A stretch of 64,000 bases of DNA from Actinomycetota bacterium (lineage in GTDB: Bacteria > Actinomycetota > Actinomycetes > S36-B12 > UBA10799), in contig JACJWU010000008.1 of assembly GCA_020636995.1 (NCBI GenBank), positions 26,352 to 90,351 of the forward strand. The letters are read 5' to 3'. The notes under the pieces are model-generated. The model did no database searches. It had not been told where the DNA came from and saw nothing but the letters and a program-made list of their open reading frames with translations. Below are positions 6,970 to 14,752 of this stretch, in pieces; position 1 is the first letter of the stretch, and every line of letters starts with the position of its first letter. The translations under genes and the position numbers were made by a program.

Positions 6970-8460
6970 GTGGTGGCCAACCTTGCTGATTTGGTGCGCG
7001 TCGCGGCCGATTCGCGTCCTCGGCACCCAGCCATCGTGACCGATCAGCGGATCACGAGCTGGAGCGAGGTGGACTGGCAGGTGCGGGCGGTGGCCGGCGG
7101 GCTCATCGCTCGCGGGCTCGAACCGGGGGCACGCATCGGCATCCTGCAGCGCAACACCCTGGAGTTCGTGACGAGCTACTTCGGCATCCTGCGCGCCGGC
7201 ATGGTGGCGGTCCCGTTCAATGTCGGCTACACGGCCGCGGAGTTGGCCCTCATGGTCTCCGACGTCGACGTCCAGCTCGTACTGGCGGATCCCGCGGTGG
7301 CGCCGGTGCTCGACGGCCTCGGTGTGGAGGTCATCAGGACCGGCACGGAGGAGTGGCGCCGATTCACCGTCGGCAGCGCGGCCCTGCCCACTGATCCCAC
7401 CGATCCCGAGTCGCTGGCGGTGCTGCTGTTCACCTCCGGCACCTCCGGTCGGCCCAAGGCCGCCATGCTGACCCACCGGGCCCTGGCTGCCAACCTCGAT
7501 CAACTCAGCGCCCTGACCGACCCGCCGGCGATGACCGCCGACGACGTGATGCTGTGCGTGTTGCCGCTGTTCCACATCTACGCCCTCAACGCCGCGCTCG
7601 GCATGGTCGCCCGGCATGCCGCGACCATGGTCCTGACCCAACGTTTCGATCCCGGCGCGGCGCTTGCGGCCATCTCCAAACACCGCGTCACGAACGTGGC
7701 GGGTGCACCGCCGATGTACGTGGCGTGGTCTGCCGAGGAGGGACTCGGAGAGGCCCTCGCCGATGTCCGCCTGCTCGTTTCGGGTGCCGCCGCCCTGCCC
7801 CTGAACGTGATGGAACAGTTCGAAACGCTGGCCGGTCGGCCCATCTGGGAGGGCTACGGGATGACCGAGTGCTCCCCGGTCATCGCCGCCTCGTTGGTCT
7901 CCGGAACGCCGAAGCCGGGCTCCGTCGGCCGACCACTTCCGGGAATCGAACTGGAGTTGCGCGACGAGGACGGCGATCCGGTCGAGGAGGGTGATCCCGG
8001 GGAGATCTTCGTGCGGGGGGCCAACGTGTTCAGCGGCTACTGGCCGGAAGGCTCCGACGGCCCGGACGACGATGGCTGGTTCGCGACGGGGGATGTGGCC
8101 TACGCCGACGACGACGGGGATCTGCGACTCGTCGACCGCCGGCGGGAGTTGATCATCGTGAGCGGTTTCAACGTATACCCGCGCGAGGTCGAGGACGCAC
8201 TGTTGGGCATGGATGGCGTGCTGGAGGTGGCGGTCATGGGGGTGACGCACCCTTACACCGGCGAGGCGGTGAAGGCGTTCGTGGTGCCCGCGCCGGGTGC
8301 CGACGTCTCCGGGGACGACGTCGTGACGTTCGCAGCCACCCGGCTCGCGCGGTTCAAGTGCCCGACCATCGTCGAGGTCGTGGACGGTCTGCCGCACTCG
8401 GTGACCGGCAAGGTGGCCAAGGGCCGGCTGCGGGAGGGCTGGGAGGTGACCTCGCTCTGA
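6970..8460 (+). CDS. Long-chain fatty acid-CoA ligase (AMP-binding enzyme)
   Basis: Activates a carboxylic acid, probably a fatty acid, to its CoA thioester via an acyl-adenylate. The 496-residue protein carries the ANL-superfamily motifs: the phosphate loop LLFTSGTSGRPKAAMLTH near residue 155, GYGMTE near residue 297, the hinge region GDVAY and VSGFNVYPREVED, and the C-terminal catalytic Lys in SVTGKVAKG. Length and order of motifs are complete. Start GTG 6970 (a second GTG follows at once). Its stop overlaps the glutaredoxin-like gene. Chain-length specificity cannot be told from the sequence. Confidence 0.85.
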   Translation: MVANLADLVRVAADSRPRHPAIVTDQRITSWSEVDWQVRAVAGGLIARGLEPGARIGILQRNTLEFVTSYFGILRAGMVAVPFNVGYTAAELALMVSDVDVQLVLADPAVAPVLDGLGVEVIRTGTEEWRRFTVGSAALPTDPTDPESLAVLLFTSGTSGRPKAAMLTHRALAANLDQLSALTDPPAMTADDVMLCVLPLFHIYALNAALGMVARHAATMVLTQRFDPGAALAAISKHRVTNVAGAPPMYVAWSAEEGLGEALADVRLLVSGAAALPLNVMEQFETLAGRPIWEGYGMTECSPVIAASLVSGTPKPGSVGRPLPGIELELRDEDGDPVEEGDPGEIFVRGANVFSGYWPEGSDGPDDDGWFATGDVAYADDDGDLRLVDRRRELIIVSGFNVYPREVEDALLGMDGVLEVAVMGVTHPYTGEAVKAFVVPAPGADVSGDDVVTFAATRLARFKCPTIVEVVDGLPHSVTGKVAKGRLREGWEVTSL

Positions 8461-8696
8461 GCGCGCGGGTCATCCTCGTGGGCAAGCCCGGCTGTCACCT
8501 GTGTGACGTCGCGCGGGAGGTCATCGACATGGTCTGCGCGCAGGCGGATACCGAGTGGGTGGAGGTGTCCATCACGGACGACCCGCGCCTGGCCCAGCGG
8601 TACGCCGACCAGATCCCGGTGGTGCTGGTGGACGGCCGGGTGCACGACATCTACCGGGTGAACCCGGACCGGTTGCGGGACGCGCTTGGGGTGTGA
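8457..8696 (+). CDS. Glutaredoxin-like protein (DUF836/Rv0508 type)
   Basis: Small thioredoxin-fold protein of about 79 residues. Strand VILVGKPGCHLC carries the CxxC redox pair (CHLC), and IPVVLVDGRV is the cis-proline strand. Homologues sit directly upstream of hemA in many Actinobacteria (Rv0508 in M. tuberculosis), and rex-hemA follows here after 254 bp. The start is uncertain. No ATG, GTG or TTG in register lies just upstream of the first strand; CTG 8457, overlapping the ligase stop, keeps the whole fold, whereas GTG 8478 would remove strand 1. The stop at 8694-8696 is immediately followed by a family A repeat. Confidence 0.72.
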   Translation: MSARVILVGKPGCHLCDVAREVIDMVCAQADTEWVEVSITDDPRLAQRYADQIPVVLVDGRVHDIYRVNPDRLRDALGV

Positions 8697-8697
8697 G

Positions 8698-8829
8698 CGT
8701 ACGGAACCGGTTGGCGAAGGCCGATTGCCAACCAGTTCCAGACACTAATCCGTTCGAAATGCCCCTTTTGTCGACCTCCAGCCGTACGGAACTGGTTGGA
8801 GCGGACCGGCCGTCAACCAGTTCTGTACG
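8698..8829. repeat. Palindromic intergenic element, family A copy 1
   Basis: Two adjacent hairpins in 132 bp, starting one base after the glutaredoxin stop. Hairpin 1: CGTACGGAACCGGTTGG at 8698-8714 with CCAACCAGTTCC at 8728-8739. Hairpin 2: CGTACGGAACTGGTTG at 8783-8798 with CAACCAGTTCTGTACG at 8814-8829. The second copy (29735-29866) has the same span and the same two-hairpin plan. Terminator or REP-like role likely. Confidence 0.8.
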
Positions 8830-8889
8830 TTCGCGGGCTGGCAACACACGGGAGGACCGGTAACCGGACGGCCCCGCCCGCATTCCAGT

Positions 8890-8917
8890 TTGGGCCCGCT
8901 TGTGAAATCGGTAGCAT
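8890..8917 (+). promoter_or_regulatory. Candidate rex-hem promoter with a Rex half-site
   Basis: TTGGGC (8890-8895) and TAGCAT (8912-8917) are spaced 16 bp and fit actinobacterial -35/-10 boxes. TTGTGAAA at 8900-8907, inside the spacer, matches one half of the Rex operator (TTGTGAA...TTCACAA), but the second half is not recognisable. Autoregulation of rex-hem, as reported in Streptomyces, is therefore only suggested. Confidence 0.4.
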
Positions 8918-8950
8918 GGAGATCCCGGCCCTATGACGAAACGGTGACAG

Positions 8951-9616
8951 GTGTCTCTCCCGCGACTTCGACGACGCGAGCTGCCCGACGCCACGATCGC
9001 CCGCCTGCCCCAGTACATCCGTTGCCTGTCCCAGCTGGAGAACGCCGGCCTGCGAACGGTCCACAGCGCCGACCTCGCAGCCCATGTCGGGGTCAGTGGT
9101 GCGGTCGTGCGCCGGGACCTCAGTTACGTGGGTAGCTACGGAACGCGTGGGGTCGGCTACCCGGTGTCCGAACTTCGCGACAGCGTCAACCGGGCATTGG
9201 GCCTGGCCACCGAACACCGCATGGTGATCGTCGGGGTGGGCCACATGGGGCGCGCGATCGCCGGCTACACGGGTTTCGCCGAGCGGGGTCTGCGGGTGGT
9301 GGGGTTGTTCGACATCGATCCGGAACTCATCGGTTCCAAAGCGGGGAATCCCGGCTCCGAGGTGCTGGAGATCATGCCACTGGCCGACCTGGCGGCGTTC
9401 GTGCACACCAACGACGTCGCCATCGCCGTCGTCGCGACGCCCGCCAGTGCGGCCCAATCCGTGGCCGACCTGCTTGTCGACGCCGGGATCACGAGCATCC
9501 TGAACCTGTCTGCGGTGCACCTGAGCGTGCCCGACACCGTGGTGGTCCGGCCCGTGGATCTGGCCACAGAGATACAGATCCTTGCCGTACACGCGGCCGC
9601 CAGGGGGCGCCGATGA
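8951..9616 (+). CDS. rex: Redox-sensing transcriptional repressor Rex
   Basis: Homodimeric NADH/NAD+-sensing repressor of respiratory genes, 221 residues. Residues 1-85 are the winged-helix DNA-binding domain (QYIRCLSQLENAG and the recognition helix VSGAVVRRDLSYVGSYG). From residue 91 a Rossmann domain begins with VGVGHMG (95-100), the NADH-binding turn, and ends in the domain-swapped C-terminal helix. It heads rex-hemA-hemC-hemD-hemB; the ATG of hemA overlaps its stop. The same rex-hem order is known from Streptomyces. A good Rex operator lies at 60914-60927 before nuoA, so the regulator and two probable targets are in one window. Start GTG 8951. Confidence 0.94.
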   Translation: MSLPRLRRRELPDATIARLPQYIRCLSQLENAGLRTVHSADLAAHVGVSGAVVRRDLSYVGSYGTRGVGYPVSELRDSVNRALGLATEHRMVIVGVGHMGRAIAGYTGFAERGLRVVGLFDIDPELIGSKAGNPGSEVLEIMPLADLAAFVHTNDVAIAVVATPASAAQSVADLLVDAGITSILNLSAVHLSVPDTVVVRPVDLATEIQILAVHAAARGRR

Positions 9617-10908
9617 GTCTGCTGGTGATGGGGATCAGCCACCACAGCGCCCCGATCGAGGTGCTCGAACAGGTTGCGGCCATAGATGCCGAAGAGACCC
9701 TCCCGGTTCTCGGTGCCGGAGATGCGGTCGGCGAGGTTCTGCTGCTGTCGACATGTAACCGCATCGAGGTGTACACCGAGGTGTCGCGGTTCCACGCCGC
9801 AGTCGAATCGCTGACGGCGGTGCTGGCCAAGCACGCGGGGCTGGCGGCCGACCAGTTGTCCAAGCACCTCTACGTGCACTACGAGGACGCCGCGGTCCGC
9901 CACGCGTTCCGGGTCGCCAGCGGCCTCGACTCGATGGTCGTCGGTGACGAGCAGATCCTGGGGCAGTTCCGGGAGGCGTTCAAGGTGGCAGTGGACCAGG
10001 GGCAGGCGGGCCGCAGCCTGCACGAGCTGGCGCAGAACGCGCTGCGCGTGGGCAAACGTGTCCACAGCGACACCGGAATCGGTCGCCATGGCGCGTCCGT
10101 CGTGGAGGTGGCGCTGTCCGAGGCCGGTCGTCACCATGGGACCCTGGCAGGCCGTCGGGTCGTCATCATCGGCTCCGGTGCGATGTCGTCGCTGGCCGCA
10201 TCCGTCGCGTCGGCCGCGGGTGCGGGAGTCACCATCGTGGGGCGCACGGCCGCTTCCGTGCACCGCCTCGCGCAGGCTGTGAACGGCCATGGCGTGCAAT
10301 TGGTCGACCTCGACGCCCATCTGCGGCACGCCGATGTGGTGGTCAGTGCCACCGGCGCCACGGGTCTGCTGATCACCAAGGAGCACTTGCAGAGGGTGCT
10401 CGGCGATGACCGCCCCGACGTGTACGTGTGCGACCTCGCCCTGCCCCACGACACGGACCCGCGGATCGCCGAGATCCCCGGGGTGCAACGGCTCGACCTG
10501 TCGGGGATCGCCGCGCTGCCACAGGCGCAGATCGCCGGGGAGAGTGTCACCACGGCCGAGTCCATCGTGCTGGAGGCCACAGCCGAGTTCCTGCAGAGGC
10601 AGATGGGTGCCAAGGTCGAGCCGGTCGTGGTCGCGTTGCGGTCCCGGGCTGAAGCGGTGGTCGAGGAGGAGTTGCAGCGCCTGCGTCTGCGAAACCCTGA
10701 TCTGTCCGAGGAACAGTTCGCCGAGATCGCGCGCGGCATGCGTCGGGTCGTGGCGACGCTTCTGCACACGCCGACGGTGCGCATGAAAGAACTTGCCGGC
10801 GATCCGGGCGGCGACCGCTATGCGGCGGCACTGCATGCGCTGTTCGACCTTGATCCGGCTGCCGTGACCGCCCTGACTGAGAATCCCGGCGGGAGCCCGC
10901 GTGCCTGA
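9613..10908 (+). CDS. hemA: Glutamyl-tRNA reductase
   Basis: Reduces glutamyl-tRNA(Glu) to glutamate-1-semialdehyde with NADPH, the committed step of C5-pathway tetrapyrrole synthesis. The 431-residue protein has the catalytic domain with nucleophile Cys48 in LSTCNRIEVYTE, the GDEQILGQ segment, the NADPH domain with IGSGAMSS near residue 188, and the C-terminal dimerisation helix region. Start ATG 9613 overlaps the rex stop by four bases; its own end overlaps hemC by 8 bases. Product goes to HemL, encoded 26 kb downstream (39920). Confidence 0.95.
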   Translation: MSLLVMGISHHSAPIEVLEQVAAIDAEETLPVLGAGDAVGEVLLLSTCNRIEVYTEVSRFHAAVESLTAVLAKHAGLAADQLSKHLYVHYEDAAVRHAFRVASGLDSMVVGDEQILGQFREAFKVAVDQGQAGRSLHELAQNALRVGKRVHSDTGIGRHGASVVEVALSEAGRHHGTLAGRRVVIIGSGAMSSLAASVASAAGAGVTIVGRTAASVHRLAQAVNGHGVQLVDLDAHLRHADVVVSATGATGLLITKEHLQRVLGDDRPDVYVCDLALPHDTDPRIAEIPGVQRLDLSGIAALPQAQIAGESVTTAESIVLEATAEFLQRQMGAKVEPVVVALRSRAEAVVEEELQRLRLRNPDLSEEQFAEIARGMRRVVATLLHTPTVRMKELAGDPGGDRYAAALHALFDLDPAAVTALTENPGGSPRA

Positions 10909-11800
10909 TTTCACTGTGGCCACGCGGGCCAGCGCGTTGGCGCGCGCACAAACGGGCTGGGTGCGGGACCGCCTCGCCGATCTGCTCGGCATCGAGGTGG
11001 CCGAACTGCTGGTCACGTCCGAGGGGGATGTGTCGGACGCTGCCCTGACCTCGTTCGGCGGACAAGGGGTGTTCGTCGCCCGGGTACGGGAGGCCGTCCT
11101 CGACGGGCGTGCCGATGTGGCCGTGCACTCGATGAAGGACCTACCCACACTGCCGCATCCCGGGACCGCGATCGCGGCAGTGCCCACGCGCGAGGATGTG
11201 CGGGACTTCCTGGTCACAACCCGCGGCGGGCTGGACGATCTGCCGTCGGGGGCCTCAGTCGGTACCGGCTCGCCGCGCCGGGTGGCCTATCTGCGCCGCC
11301 GTCGTCCGGACCTGCGGGTCGTCGCCATCCGGGGCAACGTGGATACGCGGGTCGCTCGGGTCAAGGACGGCGATCTCGATGCCGTCGTGGTGGCCACCGC
11401 TGGCTTGATCCGACTCGGGCTCACACCCCCCGGGGCGCCGTTGGCCGTCGACGACATGCTGCCGGCGGTGGGACAGGGTGCCTTGGCTGTGGAGATGCGC
11501 GCCGATGACGCCCGCATGCCTCGCGTCAGGGGCCTCGATGATGCCGGGACCCGGGCCGAGGTCATCGCAGAACGCGCCCTGCTCGCCGGACTTAGGGCAG
11601 GATGTAGCGCGCCCGTGGGGGCAACTGCCACCGCGACGGACGACCGACTGGACCTACGGGCGGCTGTGCTGTCCCTGGACGGCTCACAGATGTACGAATG
11701 CACGACGAACGGGCCGCTGTCCGATGCCGAAGGTGTCGGGCGACGGGCCGCTGACCTCCTGATCGGTCAAGGGGCCGATCAGTTGTTGGGAGAGATGTGA
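10901..11800 (+). CDS. hemC: Hydroxymethylbilane synthase (porphobilinogen deaminase)
   Basis: Polymerises four porphobilinogens to hydroxymethylbilane. The 299-residue protein shows ATRASALARAQTGWV at the N-terminus, VAVHSMKDLPT, the GSPRRVAYLRRRRPDL arginine cluster that handles substrate carboxylates, and Cys235 in GLRAGCSAPVG, the attachment point of the dipyrromethane cofactor. Start GTG 10901 lies inside the end of hemA; the stop touches the start of hemD. Member of the rex-hemACDB operon. Confidence 0.95.
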   Translation: MPDFTVATRASALARAQTGWVRDRLADLLGIEVAELLVTSEGDVSDAALTSFGGQGVFVARVREAVLDGRADVAVHSMKDLPTLPHPGTAIAAVPTREDVRDFLVTTRGGLDDLPSGASVGTGSPRRVAYLRRRRPDLRVVAIRGNVDTRVARVKDGDLDAVVVATAGLIRLGLTPPGAPLAVDDMLPAVGQGALAVEMRADDARMPRVRGLDDAGTRAEVIAERALLAGLRAGCSAPVGATATATDDRLDLRAAVLSLDGSQMYECTTNGPLSDAEGVGRRAADLLIGQGADQLLGEM

Positions 11801-13383
11801 TGAAGAACCGCAAACCAGTGCCCGCCGTGGCGTTGATCGCCGGAGGCGCCGGGGATCGCGAACTGCTCAGCGTGCGCGCCGCCGCCATGCTCGACTCCGC
11901 CGAAGTCGTGGTCTGCGACCCGGAAGTCACGGGCCTGCTGACCGGCCTCGACGTCGAGGTGCTCGACATCCCGACGGCCCCGACCGACGCCCCTGCAGTG
12001 GCGAAGGCGCTGACCGAGCAGGCGCGGGCGGGCCGGCACGCGGTGCGGATCTTCGCCGGTGATCCGGTGCTCGACGGCCGCGTCTTGGCCGAGGCCAAAG
12101 CCCTGCATCGCTCCAAGGTCCCGTTCGAGATCCTCCCCTGCGCCGCCGGGATCTCCGGCATGGCCGCCTACGCCGGGATCGGACTGACGGGCCCCAAGGC
12201 CAAGCAGTTGCGGGTCGTCGACCTGCTGTCCGGCGAGGTCGACAGCGAGACGCTGGCAGACGCCACTGCGACGCTGGTGATCCGCAACGCCGCCGACTCC
12301 GCGGCAGCCATCGCCAAGGCCGCCCTGGCCGCCGGGCGGACCCCCGGGACCGGCCTGGTGATCGTACGCAGCGGGACGACCGTCGAACAGCAGACGCTCA
12401 TCACCACCCTCGGTGACGCCGCCGCGGACATCAAGGCCGCGAAACTCACCGGCAACGGTGACGTCTTCCTCGGCGACGGGGTGTCCACTGCGGGAGCGCT
12501 GGGATGGTTCGAGAGCCGGCCCCTGTTCGGCTGGCGCGTACTGGTTCCGCGCACGAAGGATCAGGCCGGCGAGCTCTCGGCCAGGTTGCGTGTGTTCGGC
12601 GCGGTGCCGGTCGAGGTGCCGACCATCAGTGTCGAGCCACCACGCACGCCCCAGCAGATGGAGCGCGCGATCGAAGGGATCGAGGCCGGGCGCTACCAGT
12701 GGATCGCGTTCACAAGTGTCAACGCCGTGCGGGCGATCCGGGAGCGGTTCGAACAGCGGGGGCTGGATGCCCGCCACCTCGCCGGGCTGAAGATCGCGGC
12801 CATCGGTGAGAGCACCGCCGAGGCTCTGCGGGAGTTCGGGGTGCGTGCGGATCTGGTGCCGCCGGCGGAGAGCCAGTCCTCGGCCGGGCTGCTGGAGGTG
12901 TGGCCGGAGCGGGACGCCGAACTCGACCCGATCGGCCGGGTGTTCCTGCCGCGTGCCGACATCGCCACGGAGAAACTGGTGGCCGGCCTGGAGGGCCTCG
13001 GCTGGGAGGTCGACGACATCACCGCGTACCGGACCGTACGTGCCGCCCCGCCGGCTGCGGAGATCCGGGAAGCCATCAAGACCGGTGGCTTCGACGCGGT
13101 GGTCTTCACCTCGTCGAGCACGGTGCGCAACCTGGTCGGCATCGCCGGCAAGCCGCACGCCTCGACAGTGATCGCCGCCATCGGCCCGGAGACGGCGGCC
13201 ACTGCGGTGGAGCATGGCCTGAAGGTTGCCGTGCAGCCTGCGCAGGCGAAGATCGAGCCGCTCGTGGCGGCTCTCGCCGAGCACGGCGAGCAGTTGCGGC
13301 AGGCCGCGCTCGACAACGGTGAGCGCACCTGGCGGCCGTCGAAGCGGCGAGGCGCCGGACGGCGGCGGGCCGCGAAGTCATGA
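11800..13383 (+). CDS. hemD: Uroporphyrinogen-III synthase with N-terminal degenerate tetrapyrrole-methylase domain
   Basis: Two-domain protein of 527 residues. Residues about 240-500 are HemD, closing hydroxymethylbilane to uroporphyrinogen III; WRVLVPRTKDQAG, FTSVNAVRAI, AIGESTAEAL and VFTSSSTVRNLVG mark its two lobes. Residues about 8-235 resemble the CobA/SUMT methylase fold (GGAGDRELLSVRAAAML, FAGDPVLDGRV, PCAAGISGMAAYAGIGLTG). The GxGPGD loop and other SAM-site residues are poorly kept, so methylase activity is doubtful. The fusion itself is usual in Actinobacteria (M. tuberculosis HemD is about 565 residues). Start ATG 11800 overlaps the hemC stop by one base; GTG 11797 would add one residue. 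Confidence 0.9.
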   Translation: MKNRKPVPAVALIAGGAGDRELLSVRAAAMLDSAEVVVCDPEVTGLLTGLDVEVLDIPTAPTDAPAVAKALTEQARAGRHAVRIFAGDPVLDGRVLAEAKALHRSKVPFEILPCAAGISGMAAYAGIGLTGPKAKQLRVVDLLSGEVDSETLADATATLVIRNAADSAAAIAKAALAAGRTPGTGLVIVRSGTTVEQQTLITTLGDAAADIKAAKLTGNGDVFLGDGVSTAGALGWFESRPLFGWRVLVPRTKDQAGELSARLRVFGAVPVEVPTISVEPPRTPQQMERAIEGIEAGRYQWIAFTSVNAVRAIRERFEQRGLDARHLAGLKIAAIGESTAEALREFGVRADLVPPAESQSSAGLLEVWPERDAELDPIGRVFLPRADIATEKLVAGLEGLGWEVDDITAYRTVRAAPPAAEIREAIKTGGFDAVVFTSSSTVRNLVGIAGKPHASTVIAAIGPETAATAVEHGLKVAVQPAQAKIEPLVAALAEHGEQLRQAALDNGERTWRPSKRRGAGRRRAAKS

Positions 13384-14333
13384 TCCGGCCCCGGCGGCTG
13401 CGGGCCTCGGCGGCGATGCGCCGTCTCGTCAGCGAGGTTCGCGTGCACCCGGCGCAACTCGTGCTGCCGGTGTTCGTCGCGGAGGGACTGGATGCGCCGC
13501 GACCGATCTCCTCGATGCCGGGGGTCTTCCAGCAGACGCTGGACACCCTGCCGGACGTCATCGAACAGGCGGCCGCGGCGGCTATCGGCGGGGTCATGCT
13601 TTTCGGCGTGCCGATCCACAAGGACGCCGTGGGCACCGGGGCGACCGACCCGGACGGAATCCTGAGCCGTGCGGTCGGGGTGGCTTCGCAGGTGGCGGCT
13701 GGAAGGTTGGTCGTGCAGGCCGATCTGTGCCTGGACGAGTTCACCGATCACGGGCACTGTGGCGTGCTGGACGGCGACCGTGTCGACAACGATGCGACCC
13801 TTGTGCGGTATGCGCAGATGGGCGTGGTGCTTGCGCGCGCAGGAGCGGACATGCTCGGCACCAGCGGCATGATGGACGGCCAGGTCGCCGCGGTGCGCGA
13901 GGCGCTCGATGCGGCCGGTTTCGTCGACACCACGATCCTCGGCTACGGCGCGAAGTACGCGACAGCCCTGTACGGCCCGTTCCGGGAGGCCGTCAACTCC
14001 TCGCTCACCGGTGACCGCCGCACCTATCAGCAGGACCCCGCCAACGGCAGGGAGGCGCTGCGGGAGGTTCGGCTCGATCTGGCGGAGGGGGCGGACGTCA
14101 TCATGGTCAAGCCCGCGTTCCTCGACGTCGTGTCGGCGGTGGCAGAGGTCTCGGATGTGCCCGTCGCGGTCTATCAGGTGTCGGGCGAGTACGCCATGGT
14201 GGAGGCGGCCGCCGCCAACGGGTGGATCGATCGGCGGGCCATGATCCTGGAATCGCTCACCGGGTGTGTGCGGGCCGGCGCCGACATCGTGCTCACCTAC
14301 TGGGCGCTGGAAGCCGCCGAGTGGCTCGGTTGA
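13380..14333 (+). CDS. hemB: Porphobilinogen synthase (delta-aminolevulinic acid dehydratase)
   Basis: Condenses two 5-aminolevulinates to porphobilinogen. The 317-residue TIM-barrel protein has the zinc-type cysteine segment DLCLDEFTDHGHCG and the two active-site lysine motifs GAKYATALYGPFR and VIMVKPAFLD. Starts with ATG 13380 overlapping the hemD stop by four bases. Last gene of the rex-hemACDB run; 90 bp of intergenic sequence and a separately transcribed secreted-protein gene follow. Confidence 0.95.
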   Translation: MIRPRRLRASAAMRRLVSEVRVHPAQLVLPVFVAEGLDAPRPISSMPGVFQQTLDTLPDVIEQAAAAAIGGVMLFGVPIHKDAVGTGATDPDGILSRAVGVASQVAAGRLVVQADLCLDEFTDHGHCGVLDGDRVDNDATLVRYAQMGVVLARAGADMLGTSGMMDGQVAAVREALDAAGFVDTTILGYGAKYATALYGPFREAVNSSLTGDRRTYQQDPANGREALREVRLDLAEGADVIMVKPAFLDVVSAVAEVSDVPVAVYQVSGEYAMVEAAAANGWIDRRAMILESLTGCVRAGADIVLTYWALEAAEWLG

Positions 14334-14423
14334 TTGTGGCCGTATCGCAATCGAGACTCACCCGACTTCAGCCGATCATGGAAGCGTAGGCTCTGATTCT
14401 CAGAAATGAAAGGTGTCCGACCC

Positions 14424-14723
14424 ATGCGTAAGCCCATTGCTCTGGCGCTGGCTCTGCCCCTGGCTGCTTCGCCGCTGCTCGCCATCGGGCCGGCATCGGC
14501 CAAGTCCGTGGTGAAAGAAGTCAAACTCGAGAACAGCATCCGTCGCGGCTTCAAGTCGCAGGCCGGCAAGAGCGTGACGGTGAACTGCCCTTCGAAGGTC
14601 ACGTGGGTCAAGGGCAAGATCTTCTACTGCAAGGCCAAGGCCGCCGACGGAACCAAGTACCGCGTGCGGGTGAAGCTGGGTAACGAGGCTGCCGGCAACC
14701 TGCGCTGGAAGGTCGTCGCGTAG
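14424..14723 (+). CDS. Small secreted protein, DUF4333-like
   Basis: Secreted protein of 99 residues. A Sec signal peptide (MRKPIALALALPLAASPLL..., cleavage probably after ASA near residue 26) precedes a basic domain with the DUF4333 pattern: VTVNCPSKVTWVKGKIFYC, a Cys pair spaced by one strand, then VRVKLG. Function of the family is unknown; in mycobacteria it occurs in secreted and lipid-anchored proteins. ATG 14424 is preferred over in-frame ATG 14406 because AAAGG (14410-14413) is well spaced for it. TAGGCT at 14387-14392 could be a -10 box. Convergent with the beta-propeller gene through a short hairpin. Confidence 0.65.
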   Translation: MRKPIALALALPLAASPLLAIGPASAKSVVKEVKLENSIRRGFKSQAGKSVTVNCPSKVTWVKGKIFYCKAKAADGTKYRVRVKLGNEAAGNLRWKVVA

Positions 14724-14734
14724 TTCGCAGTTCC

Positions 14735-14752
14735 GCGCCGCGTCAGCGGCGC
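14735..14752. terminator. Hairpin between converging genes
   Basis: Perfect 7-bp stem GCGCCGC/GCGGCGC with loop GTCA, between the converging secreted-protein and beta-propeller genes and covering the stop codon of the latter. There is no T tract, so termination in either direction is only likely, not shown. Confidence 0.45.
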
